Notes: generated by a model not told the origin, from the sequence alone. A stretch of DNA of 64,000 nucleotides from Streptomyces rugosispiralis (GCF_024505145.1 NZ_JANIAA010000020.1:62001-126000); one strand, 5' to 3'. Shown: positions 7,370 through 16,481, counted from the stretch's first letter. Numbers and translations: made by a program.

Positions 7370-8113
7370 CTACGGCGTCTCCGGGATCTGCTGCCCGTAG
7401 TCGAGCACATGGCCCTTCTCCGGGGCGGTGAGCTCGAAGCCCTTGTTCCAGTCCGCGAGCCGGATCACCCCCGCGCCGCCCGCCCGCTGCAGCCGTAGCG
7501 GATACGGCCTTCCCTCCAGCGAGACGTCGAGCGAACCGCCCTCACCGGCCTTACCGCCGCTGATGGTGATCGTCCGCACGCCGTCCACCTGCCCGTGGTC
7601 GCCCGTGGCGATCTTTCCGTGCAGTCCGAGCAACCCGTCGAGCAGCAGCTTCATATCGGTGAAACCGCTGAGCCGCTGGTAGGAGGGATCGCCGGAGGGG
7701 ACCTTCACATACTTGTTGTCCAGCTTGCCGGCCGCGTCGCCCACTCCGCCGCCGCCACTCTCGCCGTCGTGCGACCAGAAGCCCGCGTCGGCCTTGAGAT
7801 AGAGCTCCTTGCCGACGCGCAGCAGTTCGAAGCTGGAGCCCTTGGAGGAGACCTGGCCCGTGCCGCCGTCGGCGTTGAGCCGCATGTCCAGCTTGTAGGT
7901 GGCTCCGCTGGTGACGAGGTTGCCGGAGAGGCGCACCGAACTCGCGCTACCGGCCGCCTGACGGGCCTTGCTCTCGATCTTCGTGGCGGGGAGCTTTCCC
8001 ACGCCGTTCGTCCCCGCGTCGGGATCCTTCTCCCCGCCGCCGCCACACGCGGCGAGCGTGGCGGCCAACCCCGCGCACATCGCCGCAACGACAGCCCTGT
8101 TCCGGGTGCGCAC
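7370..8113 (-). CDS. secreted lipoprotein, LppX/LprAFG-like
   Basis: 247 residues. A signal peptide with lipobox 'LAATLAACGGGG' puts the mature protein on the outer face of the membrane, anchored through Cys at about residue 23. The rest is a beta-rich domain with 'SARQAAGSASSVRLSGNL'-type opening and a series of short strands ('TYKLDMRLN', 'RTITISGG', 'YPLRLQRA'), the pattern of LppX/LprG-like lipid-binding lipoproteins; ligand unknown. GTG 8113 follows AGGAGG by ten bases; the longer frame to 8224 lacks a signal peptide at its start. Convergent with the 6714 gene. Confidence 0.75.
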   Translation of the reverse strand: MRTRNRAVVAAMCAGLAATLAACGGGGEKDPDAGTNGVGKLPATKIESKARQAAGSASSVRLSGNLVTSGATYKLDMRLNADGGTGQVSSKGSSFELLRVGKELYLKADAGFWSHDGESGGGGVGDAAGKLDNKYVKVPSGDPSYQRLSGFTDMKLLLDGLLGLHGKIATGDHGQVDGVRTITISGGKAGEGGSLDVSLEGRPYPLRLQRAGGAGVIRLADWNKGFELTAPEKGHVLDYGQQIPETP

Positions 8114-8313
8114 GTCCGCTCTGCCTCCTGATGCCGGTGCAGTAGGGCAGCGTACCGGTGCCGTCCCGCGGTGTCCGCAGGGTGCCGCGGTGCCTTCGCC
8201 CGGCGGCAGGGCAGGTGCGGGCACGTTAGCCTGAAACCGGTGAAGAGCGGATCATCGCCTTGAATGACCGCGAAACCTGACAAGAGAGCCCCATGGACGA
8301 GGGGAGGCAGGGC

Positions 8314-9597
8314 ATGCCGGCAGGCACCCCCCGGGTCTTCGTCTCGCATCTCGCGGGCGTCGCCGTCTTCGATCCGAACGGCGACCAGGTGGGGCGGGTG
8401 CGCGATCTCGTGGCGATGCTGCGGCTGGCCGGCCGCCCGCCGCGGGTGCTCGGTCTGGTGGTCGAGGTGATCGGCCGCCGCCGGATCTTCCTGCCCATGA
8501 CCCGGGTGACCGGTGTGGAGTCCGGCCAGGTCATCACCACCGGTGTGCTCAACATGCGCCGCTTCGAACAGCGCCCCACCGAGACCCTCGTCCTCGGCGA
8601 ACTGCTCGACCGCACCGTGCGGCTGGTCGAGACCGGTGAGACGGTGACGGTCCTGGACGTGTCGATGAGCCAGCTGCCCGCGCGCCGGGAGTGGGAGGTC
8701 GACAAGGTCTACGTCCGCCGCGGCAGGACCCGCGCGCTGGGCCGCCGCGGCGAGGCGCTGACCGTGGACTGGTCGTCGGTCACCGGCTTCTCACTGGAGG
8801 AGCAGGGGCAGGGCGCGGAGAACCTGCTGGCCACCTTCGAGCAGCTGCGCCCCGCCGACCTGGCCAATGTGCTGCACCATCTGTCCGCCAAGCGCCGGGG
8901 CGAGGTGGCGGCCGCCCTGGACGACGAGCGGCTCGCGGACGTCCTGGAGGAGCTGCCCGACGACGACCAGGTGGAGATCCTCGGCAAGCTCAAGGAGGAG
9001 CGCGCGGCCGACGTCCTGGAGGCCATGGACCCCGATGACGCGGCCGATCTGCTCTCCGAACTCCCCGAGCCCGAGAAGGAGCGGCTGCTGGACCTGATGC
9101 GCCCCCGGGACGCCGCGGACATGCGGCGGCTGATGTCGTACGAGGAGGGGTCGGCGGGCGGTCTGATGACGACCGAGCCGATCGTGCTGCGCCCGGACGC
9201 CACCGTCGCGGACGCGCTCGCCCGGGTGCGCGACCAGGACCTGACCCCCGCGCTCGCCGCCCAGGTCTATGTCTGCCGCCCGCCCGACCAGACGCCCACC
9301 GGGCGCTATCTGGGCATCATCCACTTCCAACGGCTGCTGCGCGACCCGCCGTTCACTCTCGTCGGCGCGGCCGTCGACTCCGATCTGCCGACGCTGCCGC
9401 CGGACACTCCGCTGCCCGTCGTCGCCGGCCATCTGGCCACGTACAACCTGCTCGCGGCGCCCGTCGTGGACGAGACCGGCTCGCTGCTCGGCGCGGTCAC
9501 GGTCGACGACGTCCTGGACCATCTGCTGCCGTCCGACTGGCGGGAGCGCGAACTGCACGGCGGGATGGCCCTGCCGGAGGCCGCCGATGGACAGTGA
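8314..9597 (+). CDS. MgtE-N and CBS domain protein
   Basis: 427 residues, no membrane helices. Residues 1-150 form a PRC-barrel-like region ('VAVFDPNGDQVGRVRDLVAM'). Then comes the helical MgtE N-terminal repeat ('LRPADLANVLHHLSAKRRGEV', 'DDDQVEILGKLKEERAADVL'), and from about residue 285 two CBS motifs ('MTTEPIVLRPDATVADAL' and 'APVVDETGSLLGAVTVDDVL'). These are the cytosolic Mg2+-sensing parts of MgtE without its channel, so the protein may sense Mg2+ or nucleotides for another transporter; corA is 2.7 kb away. ATG 8314 is set by GGAGG six bases upstream. It overlaps the next gene by 11 bases. Confidence 0.85.
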   Translation: MPAGTPRVFVSHLAGVAVFDPNGDQVGRVRDLVAMLRLAGRPPRVLGLVVEVIGRRRIFLPMTRVTGVESGQVITTGVLNMRRFEQRPTETLVLGELLDRTVRLVETGETVTVLDVSMSQLPARREWEVDKVYVRRGRTRALGRRGEALTVDWSSVTGFSLEEQGQGAENLLATFEQLRPADLANVLHHLSAKRRGEVAAALDDERLADVLEELPDDDQVEILGKLKEERAADVLEAMDPDDAADLLSELPEPEKERLLDLMRPRDAADMRRLMSYEEGSAGGLMTTEPIVLRPDATVADALARVRDQDLTPALAAQVYVCRPPDQTPTGRYLGIIHFQRLLRDPPFTLVGAAVDSDLPTLPPDTPLPVVAGHLATYNLLAAPVVDETGSLLGAVTVDDVLDHLLPSDWRERELHGGMALPEAADGQ

Positions 9598-10117
9598 CGG
9601 CGGCCGTCTGGACCGGCCCAAGGCGCGGCGCCGCAGCCCGCTGCCGCGCTGGGACCCCGAGGCGTTCGGCAAGGCGTCGGAGCGGATCGCGCGCTTCCTG
9701 GGCACCGGGCGGTTCATCGCCTGGATGACGGCCTTCGTGACCTTATGGCTGCTCTGGAACATCCTGGCGCCGCCGCGGCTGCGGTTCGACCCGTTCCCGT
9801 TCATCTTCCTGACGCTGATGCTCTCGCTCCAGGCGTCGTACTCGGCCCCGCTGATCCTGCTGGCCCAGTACCGGCAGGCCGACCGCGACCGGGTCAATCT
9901 GGAACAGGACCGCAAGCAGAACGAACGGTCCATCGCCGACACCGAGTTCCTCACCCGGGAGATCGCGGCGCTGCGGACCGGCCTGGGCGAGGTGGCCACC
10001 CGCGACTGGCTCCGCGACCAGCTGGCGGACCTGCGCCAGGGGCCGGACGGCGGCCGGAGCGCCCCGCGGCCGGGCGGCCACGGCGAACCCCGGTCGAGTG
10101 AGGAACCCGACCGCTGA
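9587..10117 (+). CDS. DUF1003 membrane protein
   Basis: 176 residues. Two close membrane helices ('WMTAFVTLWLLWNIL' and 'FIFLTLMLSLQASYSAPLILL') are followed by the DUF1003 signature 'QYRQADRDRVNLEQDRKQN' and a cytoplasmic helical region with coiled-coil character. Function unknown. ATG 9587 has GGAGG six bases upstream and lies inside the end of the CBS gene, so the two are translationally coupled and probably act together. A long upstream extension of the frame is the shadow of the CBS gene. Confidence 0.88.
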   Translation: MDSDGGRLDRPKARRRSPLPRWDPEAFGKASERIARFLGTGRFIAWMTAFVTLWLLWNILAPPRLRFDPFPFIFLTLMLSLQASYSAPLILLAQYRQADRDRVNLEQDRKQNERSIADTEFLTREIAALRTGLGEVATRDWLRDQLADLRQGPDGGRSAPRPGGHGEPRSSEEPDR

Positions 10118-10146
10118 CGGCAGCCCGCGCCCCGCCCACGGCGCCG

Positions 10147-10152
10147 TACCAT
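10147..10152 (+). promoter_or_regulatory. leaderless -10 box of mrp
   Basis: TACCAT, then six bases, then ATG 10159. Confidence 0.55.
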
Positions 10153-10158
10153 CTCCGT

Positions 10159-11313
10159 ATGGCTACCGACACCCTCCCAGCGCCGAGCGAAGACGCGGTA
10201 CGCGCCGCGCTCGCGACGGTCAACGACCCGGAGATCCACAAGCCGATCACCGAACTCGGCATGGTCAAATCCGTCGAGATCGCGGCGGATGGCTCGGTCG
10301 CCGTGGTGGTCTACCTCACGGTCTCCGGCTGTCCGATGCGGGACACGATCACCAGCAACGTGCGGACGGCGGTCGCCGGGGTCGAGGGTGTGACCGGAGT
10401 CACGGTCGACCTCGAGGTGATGAGCGACGAGCAGCGGCGTGAGCTGGCCGCCTCGCTGCGCGGCGGCCAGGCCGAACGCGAGGTGCCGTTCGCCAAGCCC
10501 GGCTCGCTGACCCGGGTGTACGCGGTGGCCTCCGGTAAGGGCGGCGTCGGCAAGTCCTCGGTGACGGTCAACCTGGCCGCCGCGCTGGCCGCGGACGGGC
10601 TCAAGGTCGGCGTGGTGGACGCCGACATCTACGGCCACTCGGTGCCCCGCATGCTGGGCGCCGACGGACGGCCCACCCAGGTGGAGAACATGATCATGCC
10701 GCCGTCGGCGAACGGCGTGAAGGTGATCTCGATCGGGATGTTCACCCCCGGGAACGCCCCGGTGGTCTGGCGCGGGCCGATGCTGCACCGCGCGCTCCAG
10801 CAGTTCCTGGCCGATGTCTACTGGGGCGACCTCGACGTGCTGCTGCTCGACCTCCCCCCGGGCACCGGCGACATCGCGATCTCCGTCGCGCAGCTGGTGC
10901 CCAACGCCGAGATCCTGGTGGTGACCACGCCGCAGCAGGCCGCGGCCGAGGTCGCCGAGCGGGCCGGCGCCATCGCCGTCCAGACCCATCAGAAGATCGT
11001 CGGCGTGGTGGAGAACATGTCCGGGCTGCCCTGCCCGCACTGCGACGAGATGGTCGACGTCTTCGGCACCGGCGGTGGCCAGATGGTCGCCGACGGGCTC
11101 AGCCGGACCACCGGCACGACGGTGCCGGTCCTCGGCGCCATCCCGATCGACGTACGGCTGCGCGAGGGCGGCGACGAGGGCAAGCCGGTCGTGCTCACCG
11201 ACCCCGACTCCCCCGCGGGCAGCGCGCTCAAGGCGATCGCGGGCAAGATCGGCGGCCGTCAGCGCGGCCTCGCGGGCATGTCGCTGGGCGTCACCCCGCG
11301 CAACAAGTTCTGA
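10159..11313 (+). CDS. mrp: Mrp/NBP35-family iron-sulfur carrier ATPase
   Basis: 384 residues. An N-terminal MIP18-like domain ('ALATVNDPEIHKPITELGMV', with Cys in 'TVSGCPMRDT') precedes a P-loop ATPase with deviant Walker A 'ASGKGGVGKSSV' (about residue 122), 'VDADIYGHSVPRMLG' and 'DLPPGTGD'. 'NMSGLPCPHC' supplies the CxxC that binds a bridging Fe-S cluster between two subunits. Mrp/ApbC proteins load Fe-S clusters onto apoproteins in the cytoplasm. The start is supported by a leaderless -10 box. It ends at a strong convergent terminator. Confidence 0.92.
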   Translation: MATDTLPAPSEDAVRAALATVNDPEIHKPITELGMVKSVEIAADGSVAVVVYLTVSGCPMRDTITSNVRTAVAGVEGVTGVTVDLEVMSDEQRRELAASLRGGQAEREVPFAKPGSLTRVYAVASGKGGVGKSSVTVNLAAALAADGLKVGVVDADIYGHSVPRMLGADGRPTQVENMIMPPSANGVKVISIGMFTPGNAPVVWRGPMLHRALQQFLADVYWGDLDVLLLDLPPGTGDIAISVAQLVPNAEILVVTTPQQAAAEVAERAGAIAVQTHQKIVGVVENMSGLPCPHCDEMVDVFGTGGGQMVADGLSRTTGTTVPVLGAIPIDVRLREGGDEGKPVVLTDPDSPAGSALKAIAGKIGGRQRGLAGMSLGVTPRNKF

Positions 11314-11392
11314 GCGGACGCGGTCGCGGACACGACCGCGGACGCGGTCTGCGGCTGACGCGCTCGTAAGGCCACGGCCGACGCGCTCGTGA

Positions 11393-11441
11393 CACAGGGC
11401 TGAGGGGCGGTTTCCCGGGGAAACCGCCCCTCAGCCCTGTG
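11393..11441. terminator. long bidirectional hairpin terminator
   Basis: An almost perfect palindrome with arms of about 23 bp, left arm opening 'cacagggctgaggggcgg', between the convergent mrp and the 11447 gene. Confidence 0.85.
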
Positions 11442-11446
11442 CGGCC

Positions 11447-12115
11447 CTACCCGTCCTGCCCGTCGTAGCGGGCGATGTCCTTCACGACGGCGAAGCCCAG
11501 GCCGTAGGCGCTCATCCCGCGCCCGTACGCCCCGATGTGCACGTCCTCGTTGGCCGTACCGGCCAGCACCCAGCCGTACTCCGACTCGCGGTAGTGGAAG
11601 TCGGTCGGCACCCCGTCCACCGGGAGCGACAGCTGCGACCAGCTCTCGCCCTCCAGGTCGTCCGCCAGCTCCCAGGCGATCGCGGTCTGCTGGTCCAGCC
11701 AGTCCTGGCGCAGCGCCCGCTCCATCCGGGTCGGCCAGGTGCACGACAACAGGCCGGAGCCGGCCAGCCAGGCGGCCGAGGAGACCGTGGTGGCCTCCAG
11801 CTTGCCGGTGCCGTCGGCGCTGTCCCGCCCCGGGCGGCTGGCGACGGTGACGACGACCGTGAAGTGCTGCTGGTCCATATCGGTCTCGACCTTCAGGGAC
11901 GGCTCCTCGCCATGGCCGGTCGAGCCGTACTCGACGATGCCGTCCGCGGCCGCACCCACCTGCAGCAGCCAGCGGGGACCGGTGAACGCCTCGTCAAGCC
12001 CGTACCAGGGGAAGGCGGCCATCAGATAGCCGTCGACGCTCCGCCGGGCGTCGGCGGGCATCCCCTGCGCGGCCGCTGCCACCCCTCGTTCCCCTAGCCG
12101 ACCCGTGGTCTCCAT
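11447..12115 (-). CDS. hypothetical protein next to tatB
   Basis: 222 residues, soluble, no signal peptide. Acidic; the only recognisable features are a Trp/Tyr-rich body ('YLMAAFPWYGLDEAFTGPRW', 'DFHYRESEYGWVLAG') and a C-terminal 'GAYGRGMSAYGLGFAVVKDI'. I do not know this family's function. ATG 12115 follows GAGGAGG by about ten bases. It is downstream of tatB on the same strand after 119 bases, so it may belong to the sigE-htrA-tatB region. Confidence 0.65.
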   Translation of the reverse strand: METTGRLGERGVAAAAQGMPADARRSVDGYLMAAFPWYGLDEAFTGPRWLLQVGAAADGIVEYGSTGHGEEPSLKVETDMDQQHFTVVVTVASRPGRDSADGTGKLEATTVSSAAWLAGSGLLSCTWPTRMERALRQDWLDQQTAIAWELADDLEGESWSQLSLPVDGVPTDFHYRESEYGWVLAGTANEDVHIGAYGRGMSAYGLGFAVVKDIARYDGQDG

Positions 12116-12234
12116 GTGCGCGCGGCCTCCTCGTGTGCCCTGCGTCGTGGGCGGCCCGCCCCCCTCGGGCGACCCTCACCCCGGACAAAGGGAGGATAGC
12201 CATACGGGTCAACCAGGCCGGGCATACGGGGGGA

Positions 12235-12705
12235 TCAAGTGGCGTCGGAGTCGAAAGGCGGACGCTCATCGCGCTTCGGCTCCTCACGCTTGCGCAGCAG
12301 GTCAGGCGTGCTGGAGTCGTCCTTGGACAGCGACAGCGGGGCGGTGCCGGAAGCCCCTGAAGAGCCCTGCGGCGGGTCACTCTCCCGGCCGTGCACCGCG
12401 TCGGCGACCTCCGCCATCTCCTTGCGGAGGTCGAAGCCGTTACGGATCTCCTTCAGGCCCAGCTCATCGGAGTCCAGCACGTGCTTGCGCACGAACGTCT
12501 TGGGGTTGAGGTCCTCGAACTCGAAGTCCTTGAACTCCGGCCCCAGCTCCGAGCGGATGTCCTCCTTGGCACTGTCGGAGAACTCCCGGATCTTCCGGAT
12601 GAACTGCGTCACGTCCCGAATCACCTTCGGGAGCTTGTCCGGGCCGAAGATGAGCACCGCAAGGACAACGAGCGCGACAAGCTCGAGAGGTCCTATGTCC
12701 AACAC
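12235..12705 (-). CDS. tatB: Sec-independent (Tat) translocase subunit TatB
   Basis: 156 residues. The N-terminus 'DIGPLELVALVVLAVLIFGPDKLPKVIRDV' region gives a single membrane helix ending in the conserved FGP hinge and an amphipathic helix, the TatA/B fold. The long acidic C-tail and conserved Glu near the start mark TatB, not TatA. TatB with TatC binds twin-arginine signal peptides for export of folded proteins. GTG 12705 has GAGGAG upstream; the longer frame to 12798 would bury the helix behind 31 residues. It lies after htrA in the sigE stress operon, as in M. tuberculosis (Rv1221-Rv1224, from memory). Confidence 0.9.
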   Translation of the reverse strand: MLDIGPLELVALVVLAVLIFGPDKLPKVIRDVTQFIRKIREFSDSAKEDIRSELGPEFKDFEFEDLNPKTFVRKHVLDSDELGLKEIRNGFDLRKEMAEVADAVHGRESDPPQGSSGASGTAPLSLSKDDSSTPDLLRKREEPKRDERPPFDSDAT

Positions 12706-12804
12706 CTTGCAGCTCCTCAAGACGTCTGGGCCCCGGCCTGGGCCACTCAATACCGTACCTGGCGGTGGGGTCGGCGCGGGAGACGGCCGGGCCAACAACG
12801 GGCG

Positions 12805-14532
12805 TCAGCCGCTGCTCGCCGAGCCCAGGGTCAGCTCCGCGGCGCGCTCCTTGCCGTCGCGCCTGATGGTGAGGCCGAGCCGGTCCCCGGGGCGGTGGCT
12901 GCGGATCTTCACGATCAACTCCTGGCCGCTGTGCACCCGTACGCCGTCCACCTCCGTGATCACGTCACCGGGCTCGATCCCCGCCTTGTCGCCGGGGCCG
13001 CCCGCGGTGACCGGCGCGCCACCGCCGGCGCCCTTGGTGTTCACCCGGGCGCCGTCGCCCGTGTAGCCCATGTCGAGGGTGACGCCGATGACCGGATGGG
13101 TGGCCTTCCCGGTGTTGATCAGCTCCTCGGCGACCCGCTTGCCCTGGTTGATCGGGATGGCGAAGCCCAGGCCGATGCTGCCGCCCTGGCCGCCGCCGAG
13201 GCCCGAGCCGTCGTCGGCCGCCCGGATCGCGCTGTTGATCCCGATGACCCGCGCCTTGCGGTCGACCAGGGGGCCGCCGGAGTTGCCCGGGTTGATCGGG
13301 GCGTCGGTCTGCAGCGCGTCGACATAGCTGACGTCGCTGCCGTCCTCCTTCTCGCCGCCCGCGGTGATGGGGCGCTCCTTGGCGCTGATGATCCCGGAGG
13401 TGACCGTGCCCGCCAGGTCGAAGGGGGCGCCGATGGCCACGACGGGGTCGCCGACGCGCACGGAGTCGGAGTTGCCCAGCGGCAGCGGGGTGAGCCCGGA
13501 GACGCGGTCGACCTTGATCACCGCGAGGTCGTAGCCGGTGTCGCGGCCGATCACCTCGGCCTTGGCGTCCTGGCCGCTGTTGAAGGTCACCGATATGTCG
13601 CCGTCCGTGCCGGCGGGCTGGACGACGTGGTTGTTGGTGAGGATGTGGCCCTGCTTGTCGAGGACGAAGCCGGTGCCGGTGCCCTCCTCCGCGCTGCCGC
13701 GCACATGGATGGTCACCACGCCGGGCAGCGACCTGGCGGCGATCCCGGCGACGCTGCCCGGGGACCTGGCCTCCTTCTCGACCGGGGCCTGCGGCAGCTT
13801 CACGTCGACGCCCCCGGAGGCCCGGTCCCGCTCCGCGTAGGCGCCGATACCGCCGCCGAGGCACCCCGCGACCAGGGCGATCAGCAGCACGGCGACCCAG
13901 GCGCCGCGGCGGGAGACGGTCTTCCGCTCGCGCTCCCGCCCGGCCGGCGGCGGAACCACGGTCCAGGGGTCGTAGCCGCCCCACTGGACGCCCTGGGCGG
14001 GCGGGGCCATGGGGGCGCCCTGGTGGCTCTGGTGGGGCTCTCCGGGGCCCGGAGGCGGCGGTGTGCCGTGCGGCGGGGTCATCCCGGGGTGCTGTGGGAT
14101 GGGCGGAGGCGCGCCCTGGCCCGGTACGGGCCCCGCGGCAGGCGGCACGGTGGTGCCGTGGGGCGGGGTCATCCCGGGCGCCTGGGGCGGCGCCTGGGCC
14201 ATTCCGGGCGGGAGGTGGGTGCCCTGCGCGGGGGTGGCCACCGGGTGCTGAACGGGCGGGGCCGGGGCCCACGGCCCCGGGCCGCCGTAGGGCGGGGTGC
14301 TGTACGGGTCGGGCTCGTGCAACGGCCGGGGCGCCGGCTCCTCGGGCGCCTCGGGCGCCGGGCCCTCCACGGGGGCGTCCACCGGCTCCGGCGCCATCGG
14401 CGCGGCGGCCGCCTCCGTACGCTCCTCGGCGCCCTCCGCCGCCTCGTTCGGCCGGTCGCCGGGTCGCGCGGCGGCCGGGCGGCTCCACCACTTCGGCTTC
14501 GGCTTGGGCCCAGGGGCCGTCGGCTCGTCCAT
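12805..14532 (-). CDS. HtrA/DegP-like membrane serine protease with PDZ domain
   Basis: 575 residues in three parts: a ~180-residue Pro/Gly-rich cytoplasmic head, one membrane helix ('GAWVAVLLIALVAGCLGGG'), then an extracytoplasmic trypsin-like domain with the triad His in 'LTNNHVV' (~residue 300), Asp in 'YDLAVIKVD' (~335) and Ser in 'GNSGGPLVD' (~419), and a C-terminal PDZ domain ('GDVITEVDGVRVHSG'). It should degrade or refold damaged envelope proteins. Its place downstream of sigE and the anti-sigma gene fits a stress-response target. ATG 14532 is preceded by GGGGAG at short spacing; an upstream start at 14583 is possible. Confidence 0.9.
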   Translation of the reverse strand: MDEPTAPGPKPKPKWWSRPAAARPGDRPNEAAEGAEERTEAAAAPMAPEPVDAPVEGPAPEAPEEPAPRPLHEPDPYSTPPYGGPGPWAPAPPVQHPVATPAQGTHLPPGMAQAPPQAPGMTPPHGTTVPPAAGPVPGQGAPPPIPQHPGMTPPHGTPPPPGPGEPHQSHQGAPMAPPAQGVQWGGYDPWTVVPPPAGRERERKTVSRRGAWVAVLLIALVAGCLGGGIGAYAERDRASGGVDVKLPQAPVEKEARSPGSVAGIAARSLPGVVTIHVRGSAEEGTGTGFVLDKQGHILTNNHVVQPAGTDGDISVTFNSGQDAKAEVIGRDTGYDLAVIKVDRVSGLTPLPLGNSDSVRVGDPVVAIGAPFDLAGTVTSGIISAKERPITAGGEKEDGSDVSYVDALQTDAPINPGNSGGPLVDRKARVIGINSAIRAADDGSGLGGGQGGSIGLGFAIPINQGKRVAEELINTGKATHPVIGVTLDMGYTGDGARVNTKGAGGGAPVTAGGPGDKAGIEPGDVITEVDGVRVHSGQELIVKIRSHRPGDRLGLTIRRDGKERAAELTLGSASSG

Positions 14533-14590
14533 GATCTCCCCAAGTTCCCGCAGACAGGCAGGGACCGCACCCGTCCGGGGCATACATCGC

Positions 14591-14618
14591 CGCCTCCGGG
14601 TCGCGCTGCCCGGAGGCG
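14591..14618 (-). terminator. hairpin between anti-sigma gene and htrA
   Basis: A 10-bp perfect stem, arms 14591-14600 and 14609-14618, with an eight-base loop. It may reduce read-through from sigE into htrA. Confidence 0.45.
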
Positions 14619-14745
14619 ATTCAATCAGGTCCGTCGGCGCTTGCGCAGGGCGGACGAAAAGACCTTGTCATGATCGGCAAAGACACAGGCGGCCGGAGAC
14701 GGGCCGCCGTGATCGCCGTCGTACCGCCGTCGTACCGCTTCCGCG

Positions 14746-15669
14746 CTACTTCGGGGGAGCGCTGACCCCGAGGTACGGCGAGGCGCCCGAGGCGGGCCCG
14801 GACGGGATCTCCAGCTGGGTGGGCCGGGGGGCCGGGGGCGTGGAGTTCGACGTCCGCAGCAGCTCCGTGACCGAGAGAATCGGCTGTATCAGCGGATTCA
14901 GCGCCGCCACGGGCTGGCGCAGGGACGGCGGGTACGGGGTGGCCGTCGGGGACGAGGCGCCCGTGCTGGTGTCCGTGGTGGCCAGCAGGCCCACCTCCTG
15001 GCGGGTGCGCTCCCGAACGCCCGCGTTCACGGCGGTGTCGGTGCCCACCGGGGAGACCGGGGCGTCGGCGCCGTCGGCCGAATTGCCCGGGGGGCCGACC
15101 GCCGCGTCCAGCGGCAGGGCCGCGCCGAGCGCGAAGGCCGCCAGGGAGACCGCTCCGGCCGCCGCGAAGGCGAACCTGCGGCGCGGGGCGGGGCGCTCGA
15201 CCTCATGGATCCGGAAGCCGCGCTGACGTGAGGCACGGGCCGACGCCGCCGGCGCGATCGCGGTGCCCGGGGGCATCGTGGGCACGAAGGCGAACGCCCG
15301 CTCCCGTCTCTCCTCCGGCTCCCGCACATCGTGCACCTCGCGCACGTCCCGCGACCCGACGCGCAGGTCGCGCGGGCCGAAGACGCCCGAGCCCCCGAAG
15401 GGGGAGCCACCCATACCGTCATCGCCGCCCGCGGCCGGCAGGCCCTGGAGACGGGCCAGAAAGCCCTCCGACGGTGCCGGGGGCGCCGTCTGGGCGAACA
15501 CGTTTTTCAGCCGACGCTGAGCATCGGCCTCCGCCTTGCACTTGCAGCAGGTGGCGAGATGGGCGAGGACGCGCTCGCGCGCGTCATGCCCCAGCTCACC
15601 GTCGACCAGAGCCGCAAGGCGGTCGCCGAGATGCTGCTCGGCGGGGGACGGACCGCCTGATCGGGTCAC
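14746..15669 (-). CDS. zinc-finger anti-sigma factor for the SigE-type sigma factor
   Basis: 307 residues. The N-terminal ~55 residues hold the anti-sigma zinc-binding motif 'HLATCCKC' (Hx3CxxC) after 'LGDRLAALVDGELGHDARERVLA', which wraps around the cognate sigma factor and blocks it. A hydrophobic segment near residue 170 ('FAFAAAGAVSLAAFALGAAL') could be a membrane anchor, with a Pro/Ser-rich outer part. GTG 15669 overlaps the sigE stop by four bases (GTGA), so the two are translationally coupled, the standard arrangement of an ECF sigma factor and its inhibitor. It corresponds to RseA (Rv1222) by position. Confidence 0.88.
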   Translation of the reverse strand: MTRSGGPSPAEQHLGDRLAALVDGELGHDARERVLAHLATCCKCKAEADAQRRLKNVFAQTAPPAPSEGFLARLQGLPAAGGDDGMGGSPFGGSGVFGPRDLRVGSRDVREVHDVREPEERRERAFAFVPTMPPGTAIAPAASARASRQRGFRIHEVERPAPRRRFAFAAAGAVSLAAFALGAALPLDAAVGPPGNSADGADAPVSPVGTDTAVNAGVRERTRQEVGLLATTDTSTGASSPTATPYPPSLRQPVAALNPLIQPILSVTELLRTSNSTPPAPRPTQLEIPSGPASGASPYLGVSAPPK

Positions 15670-16481
15670 GCGATTCCGACCTCCCCGCTCAGCCGGGGGG
15701 CCGTGACACGCGGCGCCACCGCGGCGACCTCTTGCTGCTGTCCGGTCCGCGCCGCGGGGGCACGGTGCTGCAGCGCCTTGCGCAGATGCGAGCGGCCGCG
15801 GTGGATGCGGCTGCGCACGGTGCCCAGCTTGACGCCCAGGGTGGCCGCGATCTCCTCGTACGACAGCCCCTCGATGTCACAGAGCACCACGGCGGCGCGG
15901 AACTCCGGGGCGAGGGTGTCCAGCGCCTGCTGCACATCCGCGTCGAAGTGGGTGTCGTTGAAGTGCTGCTGGGGAGAGGGCTCGCGGCTGGGGAGCCGCT
16001 CCGCCGCGTCCTCGCCGAGCGCGTCGAAGCGGATGCGCTGCCGACGGCGGACCATGTCGAGGAAGAGATTGGTGGTGATGCGGTGCAGCCAGCCCTCGAA
16101 GGTGCCCGGGGTGTACGTCGACAGCGAGCGGAAGACGCGGACGAACACTTCCTGGGTGAGATCCTCGGCATCGTGCTGGTTACCGGTGAGCCGATAGGCG
16201 AGGCGGTAGACCCGTGCGCTGTGCGTGCTGACGATCTCCTCCCAGGTGGGAGGCGTCCATGCCGCGTCCGCATCCGTGGCGAAGGTCGCGGTGGTGGCGG
16301 ACTCGGCGGCCGGCGCACCTCCCGTGCCCTTCGGGTTACGGGGGTGAGAACGATCAGCGGTGTTGGTCACGGATTTCGGCTCGCCCACTGACCTGCGAAA
16401 GCGCTTCAGCACTCTCCGGTCACCGGCCGCAGCCGCACCTCCCCTGTCGGCTCTGGTGGTGTCCAGTAGAGCCCCTACCAT
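15666..16481 (-). CDS. sigE: ECF RNA polymerase sigma factor, SigE type
   Basis: 271 residues. Sigma region 2 is at 'VYRLAYRLTGNQHDAEDLTQEVFVRVF' and 'GWLHRITTNLFLDMVRRRQR', and region 4 at 'LSYEEIAATLGVKLGTVRSRIHRGR', the ECF pattern. The closest named relative is mycobacterial SigE, an envelope-stress sigma factor, and the following anti-sigma, HtrA and TatB genes match that assignment. This is not the SigE (SCO3356) of cell-wall stress in S. coelicolor, so the symbol must be read with care. ATG 16481 is preceded by GAGGTGG; a second ATG at 16541 adds 20 residues and lies just inside the transcript of the SigR-like promoter at 16561-16588. Confidence 0.9.
   Translation of the reverse strand: MVGALLDTTRADRGGAAAAGDRRVLKRFRRSVGEPKSVTNTADRSHPRNPKGTGGAPAAESATTATFATDADAAWTPPTWEEIVSTHSARVYRLAYRLTGNQHDAEDLTQEVFVRVFRSLSTYTPGTFEGWLHRITTNLFLDMVRRRQRIRFDALGEDAAERLPSREPSPQQHFNDTHFDADVQQALDTLAPEFRAAVVLCDIEGLSYEEIAATLGVKLGTVRSRIHRGRSHLRKALQHRAPAARTGQQQEVAAVAPRVTAPRLSGEVGIA

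Noticed and set aside
8791..11040. ~750-codon minus-strand frame across the CBS, DUF1003 and mrp genes
   Set aside because: Composition (His/Arg/Gln/Gly) is typical of an antisense frame, and three well-supported genes occupy the other strand.
12391..14673. Very long open frame of ~760 codons on the plus strand opposite htrA
   Set aside because: It is the antisense shadow of the HtrA-like gene: the product is Arg/Gly/Ala-rich, has no recognisable domain, and codon-position GC favours the minus-strand genes.
15666..16481. Identity with S. coelicolor cell-wall-stress SigE (SCO3356)
   Set aside because: The neighbours (O-methyltransferase, zinc-finger anti-sigma, HtrA, TatB) match mycobacterial SigE; the cseABC genes of the SCO3356 locus are absent.
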